Source: RUG13091 sp045113315
Lineage (GTDB): Bacteria; Bacillota_I; Bacilli_A; RFN20; CAG-826
Direction: 5' to 3'
Assembly (NCBI GenBank): GCA_045113315.1
Contig: JBGUIX010000004.1
Coordinates: 1 to 10,017, forward strand
Length of the DNA: 10,017 bases
Below are positions 1 to 6,762 of this stretch, piece after piece (position 1 is the first letter of the stretch; every line of letters starts with the position of its first letter). The notes under the pieces were generated by a model. It was not told the origin of the DNA. It made no database searches and worked only from the letters and a program-made list of their open reading frames with translations. Position numbers and translations under genes: made by a program.

Positions 1-67
1 CCTCTTCCTTCTTATTTAACTGGTAGGAAGAAAACAAACCCAACTGTTTTGTGGTAAAATAAGGCAT
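1..67 (-). CDS. Partial unknown gene, N-terminal 22 codons only, running off the left edge
   Basis: On the minus strand an ATG (complement of 65-67) opens a frame of 22 codons without a stop up to the window edge. The peptide begins MPYFTTKQLG and becomes lysine/glutamate-rich. A perfect GGAGG (complement of 74-78) lies 6 nt upstream of the ATG, and a TGn-TACAAT extended -10 lies about 25 nt upstream. Start signal and promoter together make a real gene more likely than chance. It has the same orientation as the hypB at 183-848 but is separated from it by two hairpins, so it is probably a separate transcription unit. The product is not recognisable from so short a piece and I assign no function. 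Confidence 0.5.
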   Translation of the reverse strand, partial: MPYFTTKQLGLFSSYQLNKKEE

Positions 68-91
68 ACAATACCTCCATAGAACAGCTGT

Positions 92-100
92 ATTGTAACA
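92..100 (-). promoter_or_regulatory. Extended -10 promoter for the partial gene at the left edge
   Basis: Read on the minus strand, the sequence is TGT followed by TACAAT (complement of 92-97), an extended -10 element with one mismatch to TATAAT. I see no good -35 at 16-18 nt; that region lies inside the hairpin at 100-135. Predicted transcription start is near 85, giving a leader of about 18 nt that contains the GGAGG ribosome binding site. Confidence 0.4.
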
Positions 101-135
101 AAAATAGGTGATTTCTTGCGATTTCACCTATTTTT
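100..135. terminator. Perfect 12-bp inverted repeat, probable bidirectional terminator
   Basis: Positions 100-111 (AAAAATAGGTGA) are an exact reverse complement of 124-135, with a 12-nt spacer. A-run on one side and T-run on the other give a terminator shape in both directions. On the minus strand it is the second hairpin after hypB (183-848). Because it abuts the -10 of the left-edge gene it could also act as an operator for that gene. Confidence 0.5.
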
Positions 136-146
136 CATAAATTAAA

Positions 147-184
147 AGGGGCTAAGTCACCTCATAGGTTTCTTAACAGCCCCT
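147..184 (-). terminator. Rho-independent terminator of the minus-strand hypB
   Basis: On the minus strand the hairpin begins within the hypB stop codon: AGGGGC, a TGT bulge, TAAG, an inner ACCT-ATG-AGGT stem, then CTTA-GCCCCT followed by TTTAATTT. Outer arms are 147-152 and 179-184. A GC-rich base, compact loop and following T-rich tail are the standard intrinsic-terminator arrangement. Confidence 0.75.
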
Positions 185-848
185 ATTTATTTGCCTCGAT
201 CAACGAAGAGATATAATCCGCTAAAGGTTTCACACCTTCATCTTTAATTGCGGAAGTAATAAATATCTTCGCTTTTGGATTTCTTCTTTTGATGTATTCT
301 TGACATTTTTCTTCGTTGAAATCGAAGACCTTTTTCGTATCAGTTTTGGTGATAACGGCGATATCACTTACTTCAAACATTAGTGGATATTTAAGTGGTT
401 TATCTTCTCCTTCTGGAACCGATAATAACATCATATTTATGTTACTTCCGGTATCAAATTCCGCCGGACAAACTAGATTACCAACATTTTCTAAAAATAA
501 TAAGTCGATATCTTTAATATCAAAGGCGTTAATCGCATCATGTGTCATCTGAGCGGTGAGATGACAAGCTCCAGAAGTATGAACTTGAATAGTTCTTACT
601 CCTGTTAATTCATGGATTCTTTTGGCATCGACATCTCCGTCGATATCTGCTTCCATAACTCCGATATTATATTTTTCTTTCAGTTTATTAATTAAACCAG
701 TTAAGAGTGTAGTTTTTCCGCTTCCTGGAGAAGCCATGACATTTATAAAATAAATACCTTTGTTTTTTAAATATTTCCTGAGCTCATCTGCTCTTTTATT
801 ATTTTCTTGTAAAACATCTTCTTTAACTTTAATAACTTGAAAATCCAT
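183..848 (-). CDS. hypB: HypB-type nickel-insertion GTPase, divergent paralogue 1
   Basis: GTP-dependent nickel chaperone of the SIMIBI class. With HypA it delivers Ni to [NiFe] hydrogenase precursors, or to urease in some species, in the cytoplasm. At 221 aa it is normal for HypB lacking the N-terminal CxxCGC/His-rich metal store. Visible motifs are Walker A GSGKTT at 42-47, the switch segment EADIDGDVDA near 66-75, the metal-site pair C95-H96 and C127 in NLVCPAEFD; this Cys/His/Cys numbering matches what I recall for Methanocaldococcus HypB. The G4 guanine-specificity motif reads TKTD (167-170) rather than NKxD. The start has a GGTGA site (complement of 855-859) 6 nt upstream. It is transcribed away from a second hypB at 926 and is roughly half identical to it by eye, so this is an old duplication. 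Family assignment is secure; the client enzyme is unknown. Confidence 0.95.
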   Translation of the reverse strand: MDFQVIKVKEDVLQENNKRADELRKYLKNKGIYFINVMASPGSGKTTLLTGLINKLKEKYNIGVMEADIDGDVDAKRIHELTGVRTIQVHTSGACHLTAQMTHDAINAFDIKDIDLLFLENVGNLVCPAEFDTGSNINMMLLSVPEGEDKPLKYPLMFEVSDIAVITKTDTKKVFDFNEEKCQEYIKRRNPKAKIFITSAIKDEGVKPLADYISSLIEANK

Positions 849-869
849 AATCTTTCACCAACGTTATGA

Positions 870-897
870 ATTTTAACATAAAAAAAGAGTGTGAAAA
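870..897 (-). promoter_or_regulatory. Promoter of the minus-strand hypB
   Basis: On the minus strand, TTTTCA (complement of 892-897) and TAAAAT (complement of 870-875) are separated by 16 nt, with TGT before the -10 (extended -10). Predicted start is near 863, leaving a 15-nt leader with the GGTGA site. The -35 overlaps the edge of the palindrome at 896-913. Confidence 0.45.
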
Positions 898-913
898 AGT
901 AGTATTCTACTTT
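896..913. promoter_or_regulatory. Palindromic operator candidate between the divergent hypB genes
   Basis: AAAGTAG (896-902), a 4-nt centre TATT, and CTACTTT (907-913) form perfect 7-bp arms. The palindrome abuts the TATAAT of the rightward hypB and touches the -35 of the leftward one, so one bound dimer could affect both promoters. It does not look like the E. coli NikR site. A regulator is inferred, not seen. Confidence 0.45.
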
Positions 914-918
914 ATAAT
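913..918 (+). promoter_or_regulatory. -10 box of the rightward hypB operon, apparently leaderless
   Basis: A consensus TATAAT lies 8 nt before the chosen ATG at 926, so transcription would start at about 925-926, on the start codon itself. No good -35 is visible at 16-19 nt upstream; that spacer is filled by the 896-913 palindrome, which would suit an activator or MerR-like arrangement (inference). Confidence 0.4.
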
Positions 919-925
919 ATTTGGG

Positions 926-1597
926 ATGGAAAAAGTTCGCACCATATTATTACACCGTTCCGCTTATGCTGATAACGACTTAGAAGCCGATGCTTTAAGA
1001 AGTTATTTAAAGGAAAAAGGTGTTTTTGTTGTTAACTTAATGTCTTCCCCTGGTGCTGGTAAAACAACCACACTAACCGCTCTTATCAATTTAATTAAAG
1101 ATAAGGTGAGAGTAGGGGTCATGGAAGCTGATATTGATAGTGATGTTGACGCCGTTAATATCGCTAAAAAAACAGGTGTTAAATCCATTCAATTACATAC
1201 AGGTGGTATGTGTCATTTAGATGCTGGTATGACGAAAGCGGGATTAGATGGTATCGATACGAAAGATTTAGATATCGTTTTCTTAGAGAATGTCGGTAAC
1301 TTAGTCTGTCCAGCAGAATTTGATACTGGGGCCAACATGGATATGATGATTCTTTCCATCCCAGAAGGCGATGATAAGCCTTTAAAATATCCTTTAGTAT
1401 TTGAGAAAAGTGATTTAGTTTTAATCAATAAAATCGACGCTAAAGAATATTTCGACTTCGATATGGATAAATGTATCGAATATATAAAGATGAGAAATAA
1501 AGACGCTACTATTATTCCCGTCAGTGCTAAAACTGGTGAAAACATGAATTTAGTCGCGGATTATTTTATAAATAAAATTAAGTGTTTTAAGGAGTAA
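926..1597 (+). CDS. hypB: HypB-type nickel-insertion GTPase, paralogue 2, first gene of the operon
   Basis: Second nickel-chaperone GTPase, 223 aa from the chosen start. Motifs are GAGKTT at 43-48, EADIDSDVDA, metal-site C96-H97, C128 in NLVCPAEFD and a canonical G4 NKID at 168-171. An in-frame ATG exists at 866, but the 20 extra residues (MNFNIKKECE...) have no HypB counterpart, lack a ribosome binding site and would be encoded across the palindrome and the TATAAT. From 926 the N-terminus aligns residue for residue with paralogue 1 (MDFQVIKVK). The ATG at 926 also lacks a clear Shine-Dalgarno, consistent with a leaderless message. The next gene begins 4 nt after the stop, its AAGGAG lying inside the end of this gene. 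Being co-transcribed with hypA, this copy is the likelier partner of HypA; paralogue 1 may serve another client or condition. Confidence 0.93.
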   Translation: MEKVRTILLHRSAYADNDLEADALRSYLKEKGVFVVNLMSSPGAGKTTTLTALINLIKDKVRVGVMEADIDSDVDAVNIAKKTGVKSIQLHTGGMCHLDAGMTKAGLDGIDTKDLDIVFLENVGNLVCPAEFDTGANMDMMILSIPEGDDKPLKYPLVFEKSDLVLINKIDAKEYFDFDMDKCIEYIKMRNKDATIIPVSAKTGENMNLVADYFINKIKCFKE

Positions 1598-1601
1598 GAA
1601 T

Positions 1602-4499
1602 ATGGGAGAACAAAACACAAAATTAATTTCTAAGTACCAAGGCGAACAAGGCTTTGAGTACGAAAAAGAATACCGCAAGCTTGCCAGAAAGATTACTGAC
1701 GTAGTTGTTCATAAGCTCGGTGGTGTGAAAACAACTGATCCTGAATATTGGGGATTAAGAGAAGTTTTATCTATTGAAATGGTGAGAATCGCTAACAAGA
1801 TGAAACTTCGTAAATTCTATTCATTTGAAGAATTAATGAAGATGAATCCAGAATATGAGCCAGCTGAACTTCAAAAGATTATCGATCAGATGGCGGTTAT
1901 CGGCATCATGGAATATGACTATGGTGATAACTATGCCTGGGATCATCCTTTAGAAGATAAACCAAAAACTAAACGTTATAGAATCTGCTTCTTCGTTCCT
2001 GGTTCCGCGGAATTAATGAATTCCACTGTGGATCGTATTGCGAAGAATCCAGCTGTTGCTTCTTTCTTTGAAAGAATGACATTTATTCCATTAGCTGGTG
2101 TCACCGAAATGATTCGTGAAGGTGGTAACGGTATTGGTATGCACGTTATTCCTGTTGAAAAGGCGATTGCTAGTGAAGAAAAAGCCATGGATGTGGAAAA
2201 GATCAGCCACTGGTTAAATAAATACGAAGGACATATTTCCGCTGGTATATGTTCATGTCGTGCTTCCCGTGCAATGCTCGGTGATGGCTGTATCGATGAT
2301 GTCGATGATTGGTGTATCCAATTAGGTGATATGGCCGATTATACTGTAGAAACAGGTCGTGCTCATTACATAACCAAAGAAAGAGCTTTAGAAATTTTAG
2401 AATTATCCGAAAAGAACGGTTTCGTTCACCAGATTACAAATATTGATGGTGATGACCATATCTTTGATATTTGTAACTGTGACGTGAAGATTTGTAACGC
2501 ATTAAGAACAGCGATGTTATTTAACACTCCAAACCTCTCCCGTAGTGCTTATACCGCTAATGTTAATAAAACAAACTGTGTCGCTTGTGGTCAATGTGTT
2601 GAAAACTGTCCAAGTGGTGCCGTTAAATTAGGTCAAAAATTATGTAATTCTAGTGGTAAAGAAGTGAAATATCCACAACAACCTTTACCAGATAAGATTA
2701 GATGGGGCAAATATGCTTGGGATGAAAATTATCGTGACACGATGAGAAGAAGTGATACCTATGAAAGTGGTACCGCTCCATGTAAAGTCGCCTGTCCTGC
2801 TCACGTCCCTGTGCAAGGTTATTTAAAGAAAGCGCATGAAGGAAAATACCAAGAAGCTTTAGCTTTAATTAAAACTCAAAACCCATTCCCAGCTGTCTGT
2901 GGTCGTGTCTGTAATAAGAGATGTGAAGATGAATGTACTAGAGGCGATGTCGATAGAGCCGTGAGCATTGATGCGGTTAAGAAATTCGTCGCTGACTTCG
3001 ACTTAAAGTCCGAAACTAGATATGTTCCAGAAAAGATTATTCCTAACACACATGGTGAATTCGATGAAAAGATCGCCATTATCGGTGCTGGCCCAGCTGG
3101 TTTATCCGCTGCTTACTATTTAGCAGTGGCTGGTTTTAGACCAACCGTCTTTGAAAAGAATAAAAAAGCTGGTGGTATGTTAATGTATGGCATCCCACAA
3201 TATAAATTAGAAAAAGATGTTATCGAAGCAGAAATCGATGTCATCAAGAAATTAGGTGTTGAGATTAAATGTGGTGTCGAAGTCGGTAAAGATGTCACCA
3301 TCGAAGAACTCAAAAAACAAGGCTATAAAGCCTTCTATATCGCGATTGGTTGCCAAGGTGGTCGTAGACCAGGCGTCTTGAACGATACTGCTAAAGGCAC
3401 TGAAATCGCTGTTGATTATTTAAGAAAGGCTCAAGAAGATAAGACTCCATTTAAAGGCGAAGTTGTCGTCGTTGGTGGTGGTAATGTCGCTGTTGACTGT
3501 GCTAGAACCGCTCATAGATTAGGTGCTAAATCTGTTTCTATGTTCTGTCTAGAAGATAGAGAAAGTATGCCAGCCAGCAAAGAAGAAGTGAGAGAAACAT
3601 TAGAAGAAAATATTTCTATTAACAATTCTTGGGGTCCAAAAGAAATCGAAGTTAACTCTAAAGGTGAAGTTACTTCTATTACATTCAAGAAGTGCGTGAG
3701 AACTATCGATCCAGAAACTGGTAAATTCTCACCATTATATAATGACGAAGTCACTATGACTGTCAAAGCTGATAAGATTGTCTTTGCGATTGGTCAAGCC
3801 ATTGAATGGGGCAAATTATTAGAAGGTAGTAAAGTAACATTCTGGCATGGTAATTATCCATTAGCGGATAAATTAACATATCAAACCGCAGATGAAGATA
3901 TCTTCGTCGGTGGCGATGTCTTCACCGGTCCAAAATTCGTTATCGATGCCATCGCTGCTGGTCATGCTGTCGCTGATGCTTTAGCTAGACACGTGAGGCC
4001 ATTAGCCCACCCAACCATCGCTTATAACCATCGTGGTTTTACTCCATTAAATAAAAAGGATATTACCGTTCCTGGCTATGATGAAGCGGGTAGACAAGAA
4101 GAAGGTATGGATGAATCCATCGATTATAAGAATTCCTTCAAGGATGCTCATAAGACCTTAACAGAAGAACAAGTGAGAATTGAAACCGGTAGATGTTTAT
4201 CTTGTGGTGCTGCCGTTGTTGATCCTCATAAATGTATCGGTTGTGGTATTTGTACCACAAAATGTAAATTCGACGCTATTCACTTAGTGAGAGACCACCC
4301 ACATGCTTCCGATATGAGAGTGGCGGAAAAGAAAGTGACAGGCTTATTAGGCTATCAATTAAAACGTATGGTGAAGATCGCCTTACATTCTGGTAGCAAA
4401 GAAGCTCGTATGATGGCGAAGAAACGTCGTGCTTGGAAGAAAGAAAACAAGCAATTCATAAAAGAAAATCCAAATACAGGTAATTCCATCAATGCATGA
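1602..4499 (+). CDS. Multi-domain Fe-S/FAD/NAD(P)H oxidoreductase (GltD/NfnB-like) with extra ferredoxin modules
   Basis: A 965-aa electron-transfer protein, about twice the length of GltD. Residues 1-130 resemble a small helical/winged region. Residues 130-345 carry CSCR (C217, C219), C230, C238, an ICNC-type motif (C291, C293, C298) and a [4Fe-4S] motif C326/C329/C332/C336. This matches the clostridial ferredoxin-like family I recall with CxCR...ICNCC signatures. Residues 390-450 are the GltD-type double-cluster domain (C394, C398, C433, C437, C441, C445). FAD-binding GAGPAG is at 496-501, NAD(P)-binding GGGNVA at 625-630, and a closing FAD motif GGDVFTG near 770. The C-terminus has CLSCG (C865, C868) plus C878/C881/C884/C888 and a basic tail. 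It has no membrane segments, so it is cytoplasmic. No glutamate synthase large subunit is nearby. Lying between hypB and hypA, overlapping hypA by 8 nt, it probably shuttles electrons between NAD(P)H and ferredoxin or a hydrogenase (inference). The electron partner is unknown. Confidence 0.9.
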   Translation: MGEQNTKLISKYQGEQGFEYEKEYRKLARKITDVVVHKLGGVKTTDPEYWGLREVLSIEMVRIANKMKLRKFYSFEELMKMNPEYEPAELQKIIDQMAVIGIMEYDYGDNYAWDHPLEDKPKTKRYRICFFVPGSAELMNSTVDRIAKNPAVASFFERMTFIPLAGVTEMIREGGNGIGMHVIPVEKAIASEEKAMDVEKISHWLNKYEGHISAGICSCRASRAMLGDGCIDDVDDWCIQLGDMADYTVETGRAHYITKERALEILELSEKNGFVHQITNIDGDDHIFDICNCDVKICNALRTAMLFNTPNLSRSAYTANVNKTNCVACGQCVENCPSGAVKLGQKLCNSSGKEVKYPQQPLPDKIRWGKYAWDENYRDTMRRSDTYESGTAPCKVACPAHVPVQGYLKKAHEGKYQEALALIKTQNPFPAVCGRVCNKRCEDECTRGDVDRAVSIDAVKKFVADFDLKSETRYVPEKIIPNTHGEFDEKIAIIGAGPAGLSAAYYLAVAGFRPTVFEKNKKAGGMLMYGIPQYKLEKDVIEAEIDVIKKLGVEIKCGVEVGKDVTIEELKKQGYKAFYIAIGCQGGRRPGVLNDTAKGTEIAVDYLRKAQEDKTPFKGEVVVVGGGNVAVDCARTAHRLGAKSVSMFCLEDRESMPASKEEVRETLEENISINNSWGPKEIEVNSKGEVTSITFKKCVRTIDPETGKFSPLYNDEVTMTVKADKIVFAIGQAIEWGKLLEGSKVTFWHGNYPLADKLTYQTADEDIFVGGDVFTGPKFVIDAIAAGHAVADALARHVRPLAHPTIAYNHRGFTPLNKKDITVPGYDEAGRQEEGMDESIDYKNSFKDAHKTLTEEQVRIETGRCLSCGAAVVDPHKCIGCGICTTKCKFDAIHLVRDHPHASDMRVAEKKVTGLLGYQLKRMVKIALHSGSKEARMMAKKRRAWKKENKQFIKENPNTGNSINA

Positions 4500-4836
4500 A
4501 TTAGGAATTGTAGTTCACGTCATTAAACAGGTGGAAGAATTAGCCAAAGAAAATAAAGTAAAAGAAGTCGTTGAACTCACCCTTGAAGTGGGTGAGGTCA
4601 GCGGCGTGGTTAAACAATATTTCGTCGATGCCTTTGAGTGGGCAAAAAAGAGAACGGAATATATGAAGAATTGCCACTTAAACTTTATCATCATCCAAGG
4701 TAAAAGCTATTGTAAGGACTGTAAGCAAACTTTTGAAACAGTGAAATATGGCAAAACCTGTCCTCATTGCGGTAGCGGTAATACTTATTTAGTAACCGGA
4801 CGCGATGTGACGATGAGAGATATTAAAGTAGTTTAA
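4492..4836 (+). CDS. hypA: HypA nickel-delivery/zinc-binding metallochaperone
   Basis: HypA binds nickel through its N-terminus and hands it, with HypB, to the large subunit of [NiFe] hydrogenase (or to urease in some bacteria). The protein begins MHELG, keeping the essential His2 and Glu3, and has the structural zinc site C74/C77 and C90/C93 (YCKDC and CPHCG). Its 114 aa is the normal family length. The ATG at 4492 overlaps the end of the oxidoreductase gene by 8 nt and has only a weak AGG upstream, which points to translational coupling. This start is fixed by the need for His at position 2. No hypC, D, E, F or hydrogenase subunit follows; the next gene is a zinc-ribbon membrane protein 18 nt downstream. 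Confidence 0.95.
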   Translation: MHELGIVVHVIKQVEELAKENKVKEVVELTLEVGEVSGVVKQYFVDAFEWAKKRTEYMKNCHLNFIIIQGKSYCKDCKQTFETVKYGKTCPHCGSGNTYLVTGRDVTMRDIKVV

Positions 4837-4854
4837 TAGAAACCAGGTGATTTT

Positions 4855-5298
4855 ATGCCTTATTGTCGTAATTGTGGGGCTAGAATAACAAAATTTGAAA
4901 AGGATATGTGTCCGATTTGTGGTGCGAAAAATCCTCTTGAAGGAGCAAGTAGCGACACGATTGAAGTTACTAGTGAACTCGATATTAACGAGAAGACTAA
5001 TCGGAAGATCTATAAAGCACATTTCCGTTTCGATGCTTTCATGTGGTTTTCCTTTTTAGGATTTACCGGCGCGGGATTCTTCTATTTAAATTTCAAAAAA
5101 GTCGGCTATATTTGGCTAGCCGCTAATCTAGCTTTTATCGGTGGATTAATCGCTTTATTTGTCACTTTATTATCTCCAAAGAGTTGGATTAGTTATGTCG
5201 CTCCTATCGCCTTAACATATGTTATTAATATGGCTATTGGAGTTTATTATCTAGTCAAAAAAGACGTGAAAGATGGAAATGGAGAATTCATCCATTAA
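4855..5298 (+). CDS. Small zinc-ribbon membrane protein, TM2-like
   Basis: 147 aa. An N-terminal zinc ribbon has C4/C7 (CRNCG) and C19/C22 (CPICG), followed by a polar linker (about 26-55). Three hydrophobic segments follow at about 61-78, 83-105 and 111-134, ending in a short charged tail. FLGFTGAGFFYLNFKKVGYIW at the first turn resembles the TM2-domain pattern (G..G.hrFYLg....G). Ribosome binding site AGGTGA at 4845-4850 is 4 nt before the ATG. The gene sits 18 nt after hypA and its stop overlaps the rsmE start (TAATG), so it belongs to the same operon. Zinc-ribbon plus membrane proteins of this kind are common in Firmicutes and mostly uncharacterised. A role in metal homeostasis is possible from context but not shown. 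Confidence 0.8.
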   Translation: MPYCRNCGARITKFEKDMCPICGAKNPLEGASSDTIEVTSELDINEKTNRKIYKAHFRFDAFMWFSFLGFTGAGFFYLNFKKVGYIWLAANLAFIGGLIALFVTLLSPKSWISYVAPIALTYVINMAIGVYYLVKKDVKDGNGEFIH

Positions 5299-6008
5299 TG
5301 CAAAGATATTTTGCTAGCAAAATAAATGATCAAGTAGTATTAGGTGATGACGATGTTCATCATCTTTTACATGTGATGCGCATAAAAAAGGGAGAAGAGA
5401 TCGAAGTTGTTATTAATAACACTCTTTATAATGCGCTTATAAAAGAAACTAACCCCTTAGAAATTAAAATTAATTATCAAATACCAAGCGATAGTGAAAT
5501 TAAAGAAGAAGTCACTTTATTTTTTGCTTTAGCTAAAGGAGATAAAATCGATTTTGTCGTCCAAAAAGCGACAGAATTAGGGGTTAGTAGAATTATCTTA
5601 TTTAAATCATCACGTTGTGTTGTCAAATACGACGATAAAGATTTAGAAAAGAAATTAACTAGATTTAAAAAGATCACCAAAGAAGCGAGTGAACAGTGTC
5701 ACCGCTTAAAGATTCCAGAAATTATTGGAGTGGTGGACATTAATAAAATTGATCCAAGTTTACTTAGCGATATTAATTTAGTGGCTTATGAAAAATTAGC
5801 AGGAAGCACAAATAGCTTCATTAGTAGTGTAAAACAAGGTAAGTCAATTTCTATGATGATTGGCCCAGAAGGTGGGTTTAGCGAAGAAGAGATTATGTCT
5901 TTAGTGGCTCATAATTTCTCTTGTGTTTCTTTAGGTAAAAGAATTTTAAGAACAGAAACCGCTGCCGTATACTCCTTAAGTGTGATAGCATCAATATTAG
6001 AGAACTAA
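5298..6008 (+). CDS. rsmE: 16S rRNA (uracil(1498)-N3)-methyltransferase RsmE
   Basis: SAM-dependent SPOUT-class enzyme that methylates N3 of U1498 in helix 44 of 16S rRNA, in the cytoplasm on the small subunit. The 236 aa match the family length. An N-terminal PUA-like part contains HHLLHVMRIKKGEE (21-34). The SPOUT knot signatures are GPEGGFSEEE at 189-198 and LGKRILRTETA at 212-222, and the EASEQCHRLKIP segment (129-140) matches the conserved EQ-R-P region. The ATG shares its A with the previous stop, and GGAGAA at 5281-5286 supplies the ribosome binding site. In Bacillus the orthologue yqeU lies directly before mtaB and rpsU; that order is kept here with one extra gene (6010-6762) in between. 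Confidence 0.95.
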   Translation: MQRYFASKINDQVVLGDDDVHHLLHVMRIKKGEEIEVVINNTLYNALIKETNPLEIKINYQIPSDSEIKEEVTLFFALAKGDKIDFVVQKATELGVSRIILFKSSRCVVKYDDKDLEKKLTRFKKITKEASEQCHRLKIPEIIGVVDINKIDPSLLSDINLVAYEKLAGSTNSFISSVKQGKSISMMIGPEGGFSEEEIMSLVAHNFSCVSLGKRILRTETAAVYSLSVIASILEN

Positions 6009-6009
6009 T

Positions 6010-6762
6010 ATGGGAATTTATACAACATTAGAAAATAAACAAAAATATCGTCGCTCTTTCTCTAATAGCGATGATTTTAAATATTTCATTCAAAATCGAG
6101 AAAAGATTGGTAAATTCAAAAGATATGCGAATCTATACGATAGTGAAGAAAATGAATTTAACATCATGAGAGCTAATATTCTTTTAAGAGGTTTAGAAAA
6201 TAAGAGATTATTTGAAAGCGAAATTGAAAATATTAAAAATCATGGTGATATTGAACACACTAAGTTTGTCACCGCTTTAAAAGAGAGAACGATTGATCAA
6301 CCATATTATGAAATTAATGGAGTAAAGATCTTTATTCCTTTCTTCTCCAGCGCTTTAAATCAAATCTATGTTAATGAACCTGAGAAGATGCTTTCTTTAC
6401 CATATAGCGAACTAAAAACTGATTTTGAAGAAGCATGTATCGATCCTTTCGATACTTATGGTTATGAATTATTTAATTCATATTTTACTTCATTAGTGAA
6501 GATATCTGAAACTAAAGGAGTGGCCGCTTTCTTCCATTATGATACTAATACAATATATTTTATAAACGACCAAGGAAGATTAGATGCTAAGGTAGTTTTA
6601 TTTGATAAATACATGAAAAAAATATCCTTTACTCATATGATGGAAAGAATATCTCCAGTCGTGGAAGCTTATTTTAATAATAATAAAGTAGAGATGATCG
6701 ATGCTTTATTTAATAACAATCTCATCTCTGAAAATATGTATCACTTATTAAAAGATGAATAG
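6010..6762 (+). CDS. Unrecognised 250-aa soluble protein between rsmE and mtaB
   Basis: I do not recognise this protein. It starts one nucleotide after the rsmE stop and overlaps mtaB by 8 nt, so it is firmly inside the operon. Composition is rich in Asn, Glu, Lys, Phe and Tyr; there is no signal peptide, membrane segment or Cys motif (one Cys). The first 90 residues look helical and charged. A central stretch has alternating hydrophobics and aromatics (YYEINGVKIFIPFF near 99-112), and near 174-182 lies FFHYDTNTIYFIND, a beta-rich look. The C-terminus is helical again. Ribosome binding signal is weak (AGAG before 6010). Base and codon use match the neighbours. Reading-frame integrity and spacing make it a real gene; a link to rRNA/tRNA modification is only suggested by position. 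Confidence 0.85.
   Translation: MGIYTTLENKQKYRRSFSNSDDFKYFIQNREKIGKFKRYANLYDSEENEFNIMRANILLRGLENKRLFESEIENIKNHGDIEHTKFVTALKERTIDQPYYEINGVKIFIPFFSSALNQIYVNEPEKMLSLPYSELKTDFEEACIDPFDTYGYELFNSYFTSLVKISETKGVAAFFHYDTNTIYFINDQGRLDAKVVLFDKYMKKISFTHMMERISPVVEAYFNNNKVEMIDALFNNNLISENMYHLLKDE

Noticed and set aside
866..925. Upstream in-frame ATG giving a 20-residue longer hypB2
   Set aside because: The extension has no HypB homology or ribosome binding site and would overlap the palindrome, the TATAAT and the leftward promoter.
1213..1545. 110-aa minus-strand frame opposite hypB2, and a similar plus-strand frame opposite hypB1 (316-552)
   Set aside because: They mirror conserved HypB codons on the other strand and resemble each other only because the two hypB genes are homologous; no ribosome binding sites.
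4497..4499. Possible TGA-as-Trp (Mycoplasma code)
   Set aside because: All Trp positions use TGG, no in-frame TGA interrupts a gene, and this TGA ends the oxidoreductase where hypA begins.
1602..4499. Glutamate synthase small subunit (gltD) as the name for the 965-aa protein
   Set aside because: Only the middle portion is GltD-like; the extra ferredoxin modules and absence of gltA argue against glutamate synthase function.
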